Shown here piece by piece: positions 46,941 through 56,247 of a DNA stretch of 64,000 nt. The stretch comes from Streptomyces sp. NBC_01498. Its GTDB lineage: Bacteria; Actinomycetota; Actinomycetes; Streptomycetales; Streptomycetaceae. The stretch's first letter is position 1. Each line of letters begins with the position of its first letter. The notes beneath the pieces were generated by a model. The model was not told the DNA's origin. It ran no database searches and saw only the letters and a list, made by a program, of their open reading frames with translations. The DNA is taken from the NCBI RefSeq assembly GCF_036327775.1, contig NZ_CP109598.1, forward strand, positions 868,001-932,000, written 5' to 3'. The position numbers and the translations under genes are program-made.

Positions 46941-48074
46941 TTATCCGGCGTTGGCGAGGACGGCGGCCTGGCGCGCGGCGCCGTCCATCGTCGTGACCTG
47001 TTCCACGAGGGGATGTGCGCGGGTGTCGAGGATGGCGCGGCCCCGGGCGGCGTTGTTGCCGTCGAGACGTACCACCAGCGGTTTGGTCAGCCGGACGGAT
47101 TCCAGGGCCTGCACGATGCCGTCGGCGACGGCGTCGCAGGCGGTGATCCCGCCGAAGACGTTGACGAACACGGACTTCACGTCGGGGTCGGAGAGGATGA
47201 CGGACAGCCCGTCCGCCATGACCTGGGCGGAGGCGCCGCCGCCGATGTCCAGGAAGTTGGCGGGGCGGGCGCCGCAGCCGGCGACGACGTCGAGGGTCGA
47301 CATGACGAGCCCGGCGCCGTTGCCGATGATGCCGACCTCGCCGTCCAGTTTCACGTAGTTGAGGCCCTTGGCTGCGGCGGCGGCCTCCAGCGGGTCGGCG
47401 CCCGGGTCCTCCTGGTCGTCGCCCCAACGGCTCTGGCGGAAGCGGGCGTTGTCGTCCAGGGTGACCTTGCCGTCGAGTGCCAGGATGCGCCCGTCCGTGG
47501 TCCTGACGAGCGGGTTGACCTCGACCAGCAGGGCGTCCTCGCGGATCAGTACCTGCCAGAGCGCTTCGAGTACGGGGGCGGCCTCGGGCGGCAGCGAGGC
47601 CGCCACGGCGATCTCCATCGCCTTCGCCGCCGTGACGCCCTCGGCCGGGTCGACGGGAATCCGGGCGACGGCCTCGGGGCGGGTCTCGGCCACTTCCTCG
47701 ATCTCCATGCCGCCCTCGGCCGACGCGATCGCGAGGAACGTGCCCGCGGCCCGGTCGAGCACGTAACTGACGTAGAACTCGCTCTCGATGTCGACCGGTT
47801 GGGCCAGCATCACCGTGCGGACGGTGTGGCCCTTGATGTCCATCCCGAGTATCTGACGAGCGGTCAGTTCCGCCGCGGCCGGGTCGGCCGCGAACTTCAC
47901 CCCGCCGGCCTTGCCCCGGCCTCCGGTCTTCACCTGTGCCTTGACGACGACCCGGCCGCCGAGCCGGTCGGCCGCGAACGCGGCCTCCCGGGCGAACTCG
48001 ACGGTCTCGGCCTCCGGCACGGCGATGCCGTACTCCGCGAACAGGTCTCGGGCTTGGTGCTCGTACAGATCCAT
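46941..48074 (-). CDS. sucC: succinate-CoA ligase beta subunit
   Basis: 377 aa ATP-grasp subunit. The N-terminal segment [44 protein letters not shown] (nucleotide loop), [30 protein letters not shown] (metal site) and [21 protein letters not shown] are all conserved. ATG at 48074 starts the classical N-terminus. It is divergent from the ThDP decarboxylase with a 179-bp gap holding a perfect inverted repeat. Confidence 0.93.
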   Translation of the reverse strand: MDLYEHQARDLFAEYGIAVPEAETVEFAREAAFAADRLGGRVVVKAQVKTGGRGKAGGVKFAADPAAAELTARQILGMDIKGHTVRTVMLAQPVDIESEFYVSYVLDRAAGTFLAIASAEGGMEIEEVAETRPEAVARIPVDPAEGVTAAKAMEIAVAASLPPEAAPVLEALWQVLIREDALLVEVNPLVRTTDGRILALDGKVTLDDNARFRQSRWGDDQEDPGADPLEAAAAAKGLNYVKLDGEVGIIGNGAGLVMSTLDVVAGCGARPANFLDIGGGASAQVMADGLSVILSDPDVKSVFVNVFGGITACDAVADGIVQALESVRLTKPLVVRLDGNNAARGRAILDTRAHPLVEQVTTMDGAARQAAVLANAG

Positions 48075-48154
48075 GCCGGCTCCCGCTTCAAGAAAACGAA
48101 TGAAAGTGCCGCGCCCCCTGGACACCACCCCACTGGATGGGGGATAACAAGTTT

Positions 48155-48178
48155 CATACAGTATTCGTCGACTGTATG
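48155..48178. promoter_or_regulatory. inverted-repeat operator between sucC and the decarboxylase operon
   Basis: CATACAGT (48155-48162) and ACTGTATG (48171-48178) form a perfect palindrome with an 8-base spacer in an AT-rich stretch (GTTTCATACAG before, GCAATCC after). It sits about 80 bp from each divergent start, so one regulator could control both operons. GntR-type repressors of CoA-related pathways use sites of this style; no regulator gene is adjacent. Confidence 0.6.
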
Positions 48179-48253
48179 CAATCCATCGCGGGAGCACCGG
48201 GAAGCACCCCCAAGAGCCCTCCCGGCTCCTCTACGAAGGGACAGGACAACCTC

Positions 48254-49936
48254 ATGCCCGACGACAGCCAGGAACTCATCTCCGGTGGTCATCTGGTCGC
48301 CAAGGCCCTCAAGGCAGAAGGTGTCGAGGTCATCTACACCCTCTGTGGCGGCCACATCATCGACATCTACGACGGCTGCGTCGACGAGGGCATCGAAGTC
48401 GTCGACGTACGTCACGAGCAGGTCGCCGCGCACGCCGCCGACGGCTACGCGCGCATCACCGGCAAGCCCGGGTGCGCCGTCGTCACCGCCGGACCGGGCA
48501 CGACCGACGCCGTCACCGGTGTCGCCAACGCGTTCCGCGCCGAGTCACCCATGCTGCTGATCGGCGGTCAGGGCGCGCTCACCCAGCACAAGATGGGGTC
48601 GCTCCAGGACCTGCCGCACGTGGACATGATGACGCCGATCACCAAGTTCGCGGCGACCGTCCCGGACACGGCGCGCGCCGCCGACATGGTCTCCATGGCG
48701 TTCCGCGAGTGCTACCACGGCGCTCCCGGACCGTCGTTCCTGGAGATTCCGCGTGACGTCCTCGACGCCAAGGTGCCGGCCGACAAGGCGCGCGTGCCCA
48801 ACCAGGGCCAGTACCGCGCCTCGACCCGTTCGGCCGGCGACCCCGCGGCCATCGAGAAGCTCGCCGATCTCATCGTGCACGCCGAGAAGCCGGCGATCCT
48901 GCTCGGCAGCCAGGTGTGGACGACACGGGCCACGGACGACGCCATCGAGCTGGTGCGGACGCTGAACGTCCCCGCCTACATGAACGGCGCGGGCCGTGGC
49001 ACGCTGCCGCCCGGCGACCCGCACCACTTCCAGCTCTCGCGCCGCTACGCCTTCACCAACGCCGACCTCATCATCATCGTCGGCACCCCCTTCGACTTCC
49101 GGATGGGGTACGGCAAGCGGCTCTCGCCCGACGCGACGGTCGTGCAGATCGACCTCGACTACCGGACCGTCGGCAAGAACCGGGACATCGACCTCGGCAT
49201 CGTCGGCGACGCCGGCCTGATCCTGAAGTCGGTCACCGAGGCGGCCAGTGGCCGGATCAACGGCGGCTCCGCCAAGCGCAAGGCATGGCTGGACGAGTTG
49301 CGCGCCGCCGAGCAGACGGCGATCGAGAAGCGGCTGCCGAGCCTGCGTAAGGACAGCTCGCCGATCCACCCGTACCGCCTGGTGAGCGAGATCAACGACT
49401 TCCTGACCGAGGACTCGATCTACATCGGCGACGGCGGCGACATCGTCACCTTCTCCGGGCAGGTCGTCCAGCCCAAGTCGCCGGGTCACTGGATGGACCC
49501 GGGCCCGCTCGGCACGCTCGGTGTCGGTGTCCCCTTCGTCCTCGCGGCGAAGCAGGCCCGGCCCGACAAGGAGGTCGTGGCGCTGTTCGGCGACGGCGCC
49601 TTCTCGCTGACCGGCTGGGACTTCGAGACGCTCGTCCGCTACAACCTGCCGTTCGTCGGGATCGTCGGCAACAACTCGTCGATGAACCAGATCCGTTACG
49701 GCCAGAAGGCCAAGTACGGCGACGAGCGGGAGCGGATCGGCAACACCCTCGGCGACGTCCACTACGACAAGTTCGCCCAGATGCTGGGCGGTTACGGCGA
49801 AGAGGTCCGGGACCCGGCCGACATCGCGCCCGCGCTCCAGCGGGCCCGCGAGTCCGGGCTGCCCTCGCTGATCAACGTCTGGGTCGACCCCGACGCGTAC
49901 GCCCCCGGAACCATGAACCAGACCATGTACAAGTAA
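48254..49936 (+). CDS. ThDP-dependent decarboxylase, oxalyl-CoA decarboxylase-like
   Basis: 560 aa. The ThDP-activating glutamate is in [16 protein letters not shown] (Glu55), and the cofactor-binding motif is [20 protein letters not shown] to GNNSS (about 443-473). The fold is that of acetolactate synthase/oxalyl-CoA decarboxylase. The signature around the Oxalobacter active-site Tyr-Glu pair (GDYEEMDQ) is not preserved (SLQDLPHVD here), so the substrate is inferred from context only: a formyl-CoA transferase follows 12 bp later. Alternatives are a 2-hydroxyacyl-CoA lyase or a 2-oxoacid decarboxylase. ATG at 48254. Confidence 0.8.
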   Translation: MPDDSQELISGGHLVAKALKAEGVEVIYTLCGGHIIDIYDGCVDEGIEVVDVRHEQVAAHAADGYARITGKPGCAVVTAGPGTTDAVTGVANAFRAESPMLLIGGQGALTQHKMGSLQDLPHVDMMTPITKFAATVPDTARAADMVSMAFRECYHGAPGPSFLEIPRDVLDAKVPADKARVPNQGQYRASTRSAGDPAAIEKLADLIVHAEKPAILLGSQVWTTRATDDAIELVRTLNVPAYMNGAGRGTLPPGDPHHFQLSRRYAFTNADLIIIVGTPFDFRMGYGKRLSPDATVVQIDLDYRTVGKNRDIDLGIVGDAGLILKSVTEAASGRINGGSAKRKAWLDELRAAEQTAIEKRLPSLRKDSSPIHPYRLVSEINDFLTEDSIYIGDGGDIVTFSGQVVQPKSPGHWMDPGPLGTLGVGVPFVLAAKQARPDKEVVALFGDGAFSLTGWDFETLVRYNLPFVGIVGNNSSMNQIRYGQKAKYGDERERIGNTLGDVHYDKFAQMLGGYGEEVRDPADIAPALQRARESGLPSLINVWVDPDAYAPGTMNQTMYK

Positions 49937-49947
49937 GGGAGGCCATG

Positions 49948-51222
49948 ATGACCCAGGCTCTCGAAGCCCCGGAGAACTCCCCCGACACCCTCGGCAACCA
50001 GGCACTGTCCGGCGTCCGTGTCCTCGACATGACGCATGTGCAGTCCGGCCCCTCGGCCACCCAGATCCTCGCCTGGCTCGGTGCCGACGTGGTGAAGGTG
50101 GAGGCGCCGACGGGCGACATCACCCGCAAGCAGCTGCGCGACATCCCCGATGTCGACTCGCTGTACTTCACGATGCTCAACTGCAACAAGCGCAGCGTCA
50201 CGCTCAACACCAAGACCGAGCGCGGCAAGGAACTGCTGACCGAACTGATCCGCCGCTCCGACGTCATGGTGGAGAACTTCGGCCCCGGCGCCGTCGACCG
50301 GATGGGGTTCACCTGGGAGAAGATCCAGGAGATCAACCCGGAGATCGTCTACGCCTCCATCAAGGGCTTCGGCGAGGGCCCGTACACCAACTTCAAGGCG
50401 TACGAGGTCGTCGCCCAGGCGATGGGCGGCTCGATGTCGACCACCGGCTTCGAGGACGGCCCGCCGATGGCGACCGGCTCGCAGATCGGCGACTCCGGCA
50501 CCGGTATGCACGCGGTGGCCGCCATCCTGGCCGCGCTCTTCCAGCGGACCGCCACCGGGCGCGGGCAGCGCGTGAACGTCGCGATGCAGCACGCCGTGCT
50601 CAACCTCTGCCGGGTCAAGCTCCGCGACCAACAGCGCCTGGCGAACGGGCCGTTGGCCGAGTACCCGAACGAGGACTTCGGCGACGAGGTGCCCCGCTCC
50701 GGCAACGCGAGCGGCGGCGGGCAGCCCGGCTGGGCGGTCAAGTGCGCGCCGGGCGGGCCCAACGACTACGTCTACGTGATCGTGCAGCCCGTCGGCTGGA
50801 AACCCATCAGCGCGCTGATCGGGCGGCCCGAACTGACCGACGACCCCGACTGGGCGACCCCCGAGGCCCGCCTCACCAAGCTGGGCAAGATGTTCCAGCT
50901 GATCGAGGAGTGGACCGCGACCCTCCCCAAGTGGGAGGTGCTGGAGAAGCTCAACGCGCACAACATCCCGTGCGGGCCGATCCTCTCCACCAAGGAGATC
51001 ATCGAGGACCCGTCCCTCGCGGCGAACGACATGGTCGTCAAGGTCGCGCACCCGCAGCGCGGTTCGTTCACCACGGTCGGAAGCCCGCTGAAGCTCTCCG
51101 ACTCCCCCGTGCGCATCACCTCCTCACCGCTGCTCGGCGAGCACAACGCCGACGTGTACGTCGGCGAGCTGGGGCTCGGCCCCGAGGAGCTGCGCCTGCT
51201 GAAGACGAACGGAGTCATCTAG
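49948..51222 (+). CDS. frc: formyl-CoA:oxalate CoA-transferase-like (CaiB/BaiF) protein
   Basis: 424 aa family III CoA-transferase. N-terminal [31 protein letters not shown] is close to Oxalobacter Frc. The catalytic aspartate is Asp182 in [10 protein letters not shown], and the mobile glycine loop appears as [12 protein letters not shown], a mark of true formyl-CoA transferases. It should load CoA onto oxalate, feeding the preceding decarboxylase, and take it from formyl-CoA. The ATG at 49948 has GGGAGG five bases upstream; the ATG at 49945 is too close. Its TAG overlaps the next gene's GTG by one base. Confidence 0.85.
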   Translation: MTQALEAPENSPDTLGNQALSGVRVLDMTHVQSGPSATQILAWLGADVVKVEAPTGDITRKQLRDIPDVDSLYFTMLNCNKRSVTLNTKTERGKELLTELIRRSDVMVENFGPGAVDRMGFTWEKIQEINPEIVYASIKGFGEGPYTNFKAYEVVAQAMGGSMSTTGFEDGPPMATGSQIGDSGTGMHAVAAILAALFQRTATGRGQRVNVAMQHAVLNLCRVKLRDQQRLANGPLAEYPNEDFGDEVPRSGNASGGGQPGWAVKCAPGGPNDYVYVIVQPVGWKPISALIGRPELTDDPDWATPEARLTKLGKMFQLIEEWTATLPKWEVLEKLNAHNIPCGPILSTKEIIEDPSLAANDMVVKVAHPQRGSFTTVGSPLKLSDSPVRITSSPLLGEHNADVYVGELGLGPEELRLLKTNGVI

Positions 51223-53369
51223 TGGCGGACAGCCATCAGTTCACGCCCGACAAGGACGCCGTCGCGGCGATCGTCGAGGACGCGCTGGCCCAGGGGCGCA
51301 CCTCGCTGACGGCGCCCGAGGGCAAGGCGGTCACCGACGCGTACGGCATCCCGACGCCCGGTGAGTCGCTCGCGGAGTCGGCCGACGACGCCGTGGCCGT
51401 GGCGGCACGGCTCGGCTTCCCGGTGGCGATGAAGATCGTGTCGCCGGAGATCCTGCACAAGACGGACGCGGGCGGTGTGCGCATCGGCGTCAACTCGGTG
51501 GCCGAGGTGCGCTCCGCGTTCACGACGATCGTCTCCAACGCGCGGAAGTACGACGCGAACGCCACGATCCTCGGCGTACAGGTGCAGCAGATGGTGCCCG
51601 CGGGCACCGAGATCCTGATCGGCACCGTCACCGACCCCACCTTCGGCAAGGTCGTGGCCTTCGGGCTCGGCGGTGTCCTGGTGGAGGTGCTGAAGGACGT
51701 CACCTTCCGGCTCGCGCCGGCCACCAAGGACGACGCGCTGTCGATGCTGGACGGCATCCGGGCCGCCGAGATCCTGCGGGGCGTACGGGGCGGGGCGGCG
51801 GTCGACCGGGACGCGCTCGCCGATCTCGTGGTGCGGGTCTCGCAGTTGGCCGCCGACTTCCCCAACATCGCGGAGGTGGACCTCAATCCGGTCTTCGCCT
51901 CCGAGAACGGGGTCATGGCGGCGGACGTCCGCATCCTGCTCACCGACGAGATACCGCCGGCCCGGACCACGTACGGGCGCGAGGAGATCCTGACCTCGAT
52001 GCGGCGGCTGATGGAGCCCCGCTCGGTGGCGGTCATCGGTGCCTCCAACGAGGAGGGCAAGATCGGCAATTCGGTCATGCGGAACCTGATCGACGGAGGT
52101 TTCGCGGGCGAGATCTTCCCGGTCAACCCCAAGGCCGATGACATTCTCGGCCGCAAGGCGTACAAGAGCGTGGTGGATGTTCCCGGTGAGCCGGACGTGG
52201 CGATTTTCGCGATCCCCGCGAAGTTCGTCGCCGGCGCCCTCGAAGAGGTCGGACGCAAGAACATCCCCAACGCCGTGCTGATCCCGTCCGGTTTCGCGGA
52301 GACCGGTGAGCACGAGCTCCAGCAGAAGATCGTGACGATCGCCGAGGAGAACGGGATCCGGCTGCTCGGCCCGAACATCTACGGCTACTACTCCACCTGG
52401 CAGGACCTCTGCGCGACGTTCTGCACCCCGTACGACGTCAAGGGCGGCGTGGCGCTGACCTCGCAGTCCGGCGGCATCGGGATGGCGATCCTCGGCTTCG
52501 CGCGGACCACCAGGACGGGTGTGTCGGCCATCGTCGGGCTCGGCAACAAGTCGGACCTCGACGAGGACGACCTGCTGACCTGGTTCGGTGAGGACGACAA
52601 CACCGACTGCATCGCGATGCACCTGGAGGACCTCAAGGACGGCCGGGCCTTCGTGGAGGCGGCGCGGGCGACCGTACCGAAGAAGCCGGTGGTGGTCCTC
52701 AAGGCCGGGCGTACGGCGGCCGGCGCGAAGGCGGCGGGCTCGCACACCGGGGCCCTGGCGGGCGACGACGCGGTGTACGAGGACATCCTGCGGCAGTCCG
52801 GTGTCATCAGGGCGCCGGGGCTGAGCGAGATGCTGGAGTACGCGCGGGGGCTGCCCGTGCTGCCGACCCCCAAGGGCGACAACGTGGTGATCATCACGGG
52901 CGCCGGCGGGTCGGGGGTGCTGCTGTCCGACGCGATCGTCGACAACGGCCTGTCGCTGATGGAGATCCCGCCGGACCTGGACGAGGCGTTCCGCGCCTTC
53001 ATCCCGCCCTTCGGGGCGGCGGGCAACCCGGTGGACATCACCGGCGGCGAACCGCCGTCGACGTACGAGGCCACGATCCGGCTCGGTCTTGAGGACCCCC
53101 GGATCCACTCGCTGGTCCTCGGCTACTGGCACACGATCGTCACCCCGCCGATGGTCTTCGCGGAGCTGACGGCGCGAGTGGTGGCCGAGTTCCGGGAGCG
53201 CGGCATCGAGAAGCCGGTGGTGGCGTCCCTGGCGGGCGACGTGGAGGTGGAGGAAGCGTGCCAGTACCTCTACGAGCGGGGCGTCGTGGCGTACCCGTAC
53301 ACCACGGAGAGGCCCGTCGAAGTGCTCGGCGCGAAATATCGCTGGGCGCGGGCGGCGGGGCTGCTGTGA
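51222..53369 (+). CDS. ADP-forming acyl-CoA synthetase (fused ATP-grasp/CoA ligase)
   Basis: 715 aa. Residues ~1-230 are an ATP-grasp (beta) module: FPVAMKIVSPEILHKTDAGGVRIGV, then ADFPNIAEVDLNPVFA. Residues ~255-715 are the CoA-binding/ligase (alpha) part: SVAVIGASNEEGKIGNSVMRNL, LTSQSGGIGMAI, and a phosphohistidine in GSHTGALAGDDAVYEDI. This order (beta first) differs from the commoner alpha-beta acetate-CoA ligases. It may recover ATP from an acyl-CoA product of the operon, or activate a free acid. GTG at 51222, translationally coupled to frc. Confidence 0.88.
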   Translation: MADSHQFTPDKDAVAAIVEDALAQGRTSLTAPEGKAVTDAYGIPTPGESLAESADDAVAVAARLGFPVAMKIVSPEILHKTDAGGVRIGVNSVAEVRSAFTTIVSNARKYDANATILGVQVQQMVPAGTEILIGTVTDPTFGKVVAFGLGGVLVEVLKDVTFRLAPATKDDALSMLDGIRAAEILRGVRGGAAVDRDALADLVVRVSQLAADFPNIAEVDLNPVFASENGVMAADVRILLTDEIPPARTTYGREEILTSMRRLMEPRSVAVIGASNEEGKIGNSVMRNLIDGGFAGEIFPVNPKADDILGRKAYKSVVDVPGEPDVAIFAIPAKFVAGALEEVGRKNIPNAVLIPSGFAETGEHELQQKIVTIAEENGIRLLGPNIYGYYSTWQDLCATFCTPYDVKGGVALTSQSGGIGMAILGFARTTRTGVSAIVGLGNKSDLDEDDLLTWFGEDDNTDCIAMHLEDLKDGRAFVEAARATVPKKPVVVLKAGRTAAGAKAAGSHTGALAGDDAVYEDILRQSGVIRAPGLSEMLEYARGLPVLPTPKGDNVVIITGAGGSGVLLSDAIVDNGLSLMEIPPDLDEAFRAFIPPFGAAGNPVDITGGEPPSTYEATIRLGLEDPRIHSLVLGYWHTIVTPPMVFAELTARVVAEFRERGIEKPVVASLAGDVEVEEACQYLYERGVVAYPYTTERPVEVLGAKYRWARAAGLL

Positions 53370-53401
53370 GGAGCGGTCCGCGGCCGAACACCGGCCGGGC
53401 G

Positions 53402-53475
53402 TCCGGGGGTTGTCCCCCGGAGCGACACCGTCCGCCGGGCGCGGGCGGCGGGGCCGCCGCGAGCATCTGCTCGCG
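53402..53475 (+). terminator. two small hairpins before the transporter gene
   Basis: TCCGGGGG/CCCCCGGA (53402-53421) and CGCGAGCA/TGCTCGCG (53458-53475) are perfect stems in the 276-bp gap between the acyl-CoA synthetase and the transporter gene. They may attenuate or end transcription of the upstream three-gene operon. The rest of the gap shows no gene. Confidence 0.5.
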
Positions 53476-53645
53476 GGCGAGTACCGGCCCCGCCACGACC
53501 GGTACGGAGTTATGGGGAGGCGGCCGATGAGCTGACGGCTCGACCCAGGGGGCCTGTGGATACCGCTCATCGCAGGCCCCCCGCACGAAGAGAACGGACA
53601 GGGGGCGCTGGCCTGACTTCTTCGACGCAAGGGGTTCGATCGACA

Positions 53646-55034
53646 ATGGCGACAACTGACATCTCCGCTTCTGTCCCCTACCAGGAGGTGGCGGACCGGA
53701 ACGGCCGTATCTACCGGATCGGGCAGTCCGACCGGCAGATCATGGGCCGGCCGCGCTGGACGATGGTGCTCTTCCCGTGGATCGGGATGATGGGCATCAG
53801 CTCATCGGAGTACGCGTTCACCGCGGCGGAGGACACGCTCCACACGGCGCACGCGTGGAGCAGCGGGCACATCTTCTGGCTGATGGGTGTCTGGATCTTC
53901 TTCCAGGCGGCCGTGGCCTTCCCCGCGGGGCAGCTCCGTGAGAGCGGCAAGCTGCCCGCCCGCTACGCGATGATGCTCGGCGCGCTCGGCACGCTGCTGG
54001 GCTATCTGTCCCTGGCCTACGCGCCGCACGTGATCGTGGCGTACATCGGCTTCGGAATGTTCAGCGGTATCGGCGCGGGTCTGGTCTACGCGACCTGCGT
54101 CAACATGGTCGGCAAGTGGTATCCGGAGCGCAAGGGAGGCAAGACCGGCCTCGTCAACGGCGGTTTCGCCTACGGCTCGGTGCCCTTCGTCTTCCTCTTC
54201 ACCTCGTACATGGATCTGAGCAACTACCAGGGCGTCCTGGTCATGGTGGGCGTCATCTGCTGCGCGATGGTGGCGATCTCGGGCTGGTTCTTCAAGGACC
54301 CGCCGAAGTTCTGGTGGCCCGAGGGCGCGGACCCGCTGAAGGTCTCGGACGACCCGAGGATCCGTCGCGCGCTGGAGAAGAACCCGCCGGCCGTCCGGCA
54401 GTACACCCCGAAGGAAGCGGCGCGCGTCCCGGTCCTGTGGATGATGTGGTTCTGTCTGCTCTGCACGGCGGGCATCAACATCTTCGGTATCGCGATGCAG
54501 GTGCCGTTCGGCAAGGAGATGGGCTTCGCGGGCGGGATCGTGGCCACGGCGATGTCGCTGAAGGCCATCGTGAACGGCACGGGACGCGGTGTCATCGGCT
54601 GGATCTCCGACAAGTACGGACGGCGTCAGACGCTGATCTTCGTCTGTGTGGTCCTGGGCATGTCGCAGTTCGGTGTGCTGCTCTCCGGATCCGCGGGCAG
54701 CATGCCGCTGTTCCTGGTCTGCTCGATGATCTCCGGCTTCGGCGGCGGCGCTATCTTCCCGCTGTTCGCGGCCATGACGGCGGACTACTTCGGGGAGAAC
54801 AACAACGCGTCCAACTACGGCATGGTCTACAGCTCCAAGCTCATCTCCGGTCTCGTCGGTGCCGGTGTGGGTGGTGTCGTGGTGGCCAACTGGGGCTACG
54901 AGACCGCGTTCGTCATCGCGGGCGGTGTCGGACTGTTCTCGGCCTGCCTCGCCATCTTCCTGAAGGCCCCCGGCAGGCCCGACATCAGGAAGATCCAGGC
55001 CAATCCGAACCCGATCGGCCGGGAGGACGCCTGA
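53646..55034 (+). CDS. OFA-family MFS transporter (oxalate/formate antiporter-like)
   Basis: 462 aa with about 12 transmembrane helices. Family marks include WTMVLFPWIGMMGISSSEYAFTAAEDTL at the N-terminus, FGMFSGIGAGLVYATCVNMVGKWYPERKGGKTGLVNGGFAYG, and the duplicated half with GRGVIGWISDKYGRRQTLIF and IFPLFAAMTADYFGENNNASNYGMVYS. The OxlT-like build and its place after the decarboxylase and CoA transferase suggest oxalate import or oxalate/formate exchange. The ATG at 53646 fits the family start; an upstream ATG would add 30 unlikely residues. Confidence 0.88.
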   Translation: MATTDISASVPYQEVADRNGRIYRIGQSDRQIMGRPRWTMVLFPWIGMMGISSSEYAFTAAEDTLHTAHAWSSGHIFWLMGVWIFFQAAVAFPAGQLRESGKLPARYAMMLGALGTLLGYLSLAYAPHVIVAYIGFGMFSGIGAGLVYATCVNMVGKWYPERKGGKTGLVNGGFAYGSVPFVFLFTSYMDLSNYQGVLVMVGVICCAMVAISGWFFKDPPKFWWPEGADPLKVSDDPRIRRALEKNPPAVRQYTPKEAARVPVLWMMWFCLLCTAGINIFGIAMQVPFGKEMGFAGGIVATAMSLKAIVNGTGRGVIGWISDKYGRRQTLIFVCVVLGMSQFGVLLSGSAGSMPLFLVCSMISGFGGGAIFPLFAAMTADYFGENNNASNYGMVYSSKLISGLVGAGVGGVVVANWGYETAFVIAGGVGLFSACLAIFLKAPGRPDIRKIQANPNPIGREDA

Positions 55035-55074
55035 GCGGTCCCCGCTGACGGGATCGTGAAGCGCCACATACGAC

Positions 55075-55113
55075 GCCCCCTGTACGGCTCCGGAAAGGAG
55101 TCGTACAGGGGGC
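55075..55113. terminator. strong bidirectional terminator
   Basis: GCCCCCTGTACGGCTCC (55075-55091) pairs with GGAGTCGTACAGGGGGC (55097-55113) around GGAAA, with a single G-T pair. It lies between the convergent transporter gene and the end of the Ebo operon, so it should stop both. Confidence 0.85.
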
Positions 55114-55162
55114 CTCGGCCGTACGTCCCGGCGTGACGCGCCGGGACGGGCGACCCGGGTCG

Positions 55163-56230
55163 TCAGCGGCGCTTCTGGCGCAGCGAGTGCAGGTGGTCGG
55201 CGGACTTCTGCGCGAACAGGAAGGAGTCGACCGGGTTGTCGTGCTCCGCCTGCCAGTGGTGGTCCCGGCGGCCGTTGTGGGTCTTGTTCACGGCGGAGAT
55301 GAACGTCTTGTAGTCGATGTCGCCGTCGCCGACGTCGACCATGTCGTAACCGTCGCGCGCCTCCTCGTTCTTCACGCCGTCCTTGACGTGGAAGAGCGGG
55401 TAGCGGTCGGGCTGCTTGAGGACGTAGCGCAGCGGGTCGAGGGGCGCGGGCCGGCCGTCACCGGTCTGGCTGAAGCGGTGCTTGGCGGCGAAGGCCCAGT
55501 AGATGTCCATCTCCAGGTAGACCAGCTTGGGGTCGGTCTCCGCGAGCAGCACGTCGTAGAGGCGGACGCCCGGCTGGTCGCTGGCGAAGGAGAACTCCTC
55601 GGCGTGGTTGTGCTGGTAGAACTTCATGCCGCGCCTGCGGGCGGCGGCGCCGTAGGTGTTGAAGTCCTCGGCGGCGCGCTTCCATCCGTCGACGGTGTCG
55701 CCGTAGCGCCAGGGGCCGGAGGCGGTGCCGATGTGGTCGAGGCCCAGCGCCTGGGCGTCGTCCAGCACCTTGTCCAGGTTCTGGGCGAAGCTGTACGCGG
55801 CGGGGTTGTTGTCGTCGTAGTAGTTGACGTGGCTGCCGATGGGGCGCAGGCCGTGGTCGCGGGCGAGCTTGCGCAGCTGCGGGAGGGTGAGGGCGCCGGC
55901 GCTGCCCTGGGTGTAGCCCGCGTACTCGATCTCGTCGTAGCCGAAGCGCTCCAGTTCCTCGAAGACCTTGGCGAAGCCGAGCGTGTTGACCTTGTCCCGG
56001 AGGGAGTAGAGCTGGATGCCGAGGTGGCCCGGGGTGAGGACCGGCTCGGTGCGCCCGTGTCCGTGGCCGTGTCCGTGGCCGTGACCCCGGCCGTGGTCGC
56101 CCGCGGCGGCGGGGGTGGCCGCCGCGAGGCCGAGGACGGCCGCGGCTCCGGTGCCCGCGGCCACGCCCAGCATGTTGCGCCGGCTGAGTGTGGCGGCGAG
56201 CTCGGGGTCGACTGACTTCTTGCGGCTCAT
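55163..56230 (-). CDS. Tat-exported sugar-phosphate isomerase/epimerase-like TIM barrel
   Basis: 355 aa. A twin-arginine signal (LSRRNMLGVAAGTGAAAVLGLAAATPAAA) is followed by an unusual Gly-His run (GRGHGHGHGHGHGR), likely able to bind metal. The rest is an AP-endonuclease/xylose-isomerase-like barrel: LGIQLYSLRDKV, FGYDEIEYAGY, GSHVNYYDDN, KFYQHNHAEEFSF, VYLEMDIYWAFAA, FHVKDGVK and QAEHDNPVDSF carry the expected His/Glu/Asp metal ligands. It ends the operon 17 bp after the phosphodiesterase gene and is probably periplasm/wall-facing. Substrate unknown. ATG at 56230. Confidence 0.82.
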   Translation of the reverse strand: MSRKKSVDPELAATLSRRNMLGVAAGTGAAAVLGLAAATPAAAGDHGRGHGHGHGHGHGRTEPVLTPGHLGIQLYSLRDKVNTLGFAKVFEELERFGYDEIEYAGYTQGSAGALTLPQLRKLARDHGLRPIGSHVNYYDDNNPAAYSFAQNLDKVLDDAQALGLDHIGTASGPWRYGDTVDGWKRAAEDFNTYGAAARRRGMKFYQHNHAEEFSFASDQPGVRLYDVLLAETDPKLVYLEMDIYWAFAAKHRFSQTGDGRPAPLDPLRYVLKQPDRYPLFHVKDGVKNEEARDGYDMVDVGDGDIDYKTFISAVNKTHNGRRDHHWQAEHDNPVDSFLFAQKSADHLHSLRQKRR

Positions 56231-56247
56231 GCGTGGAACTCCTTAGT

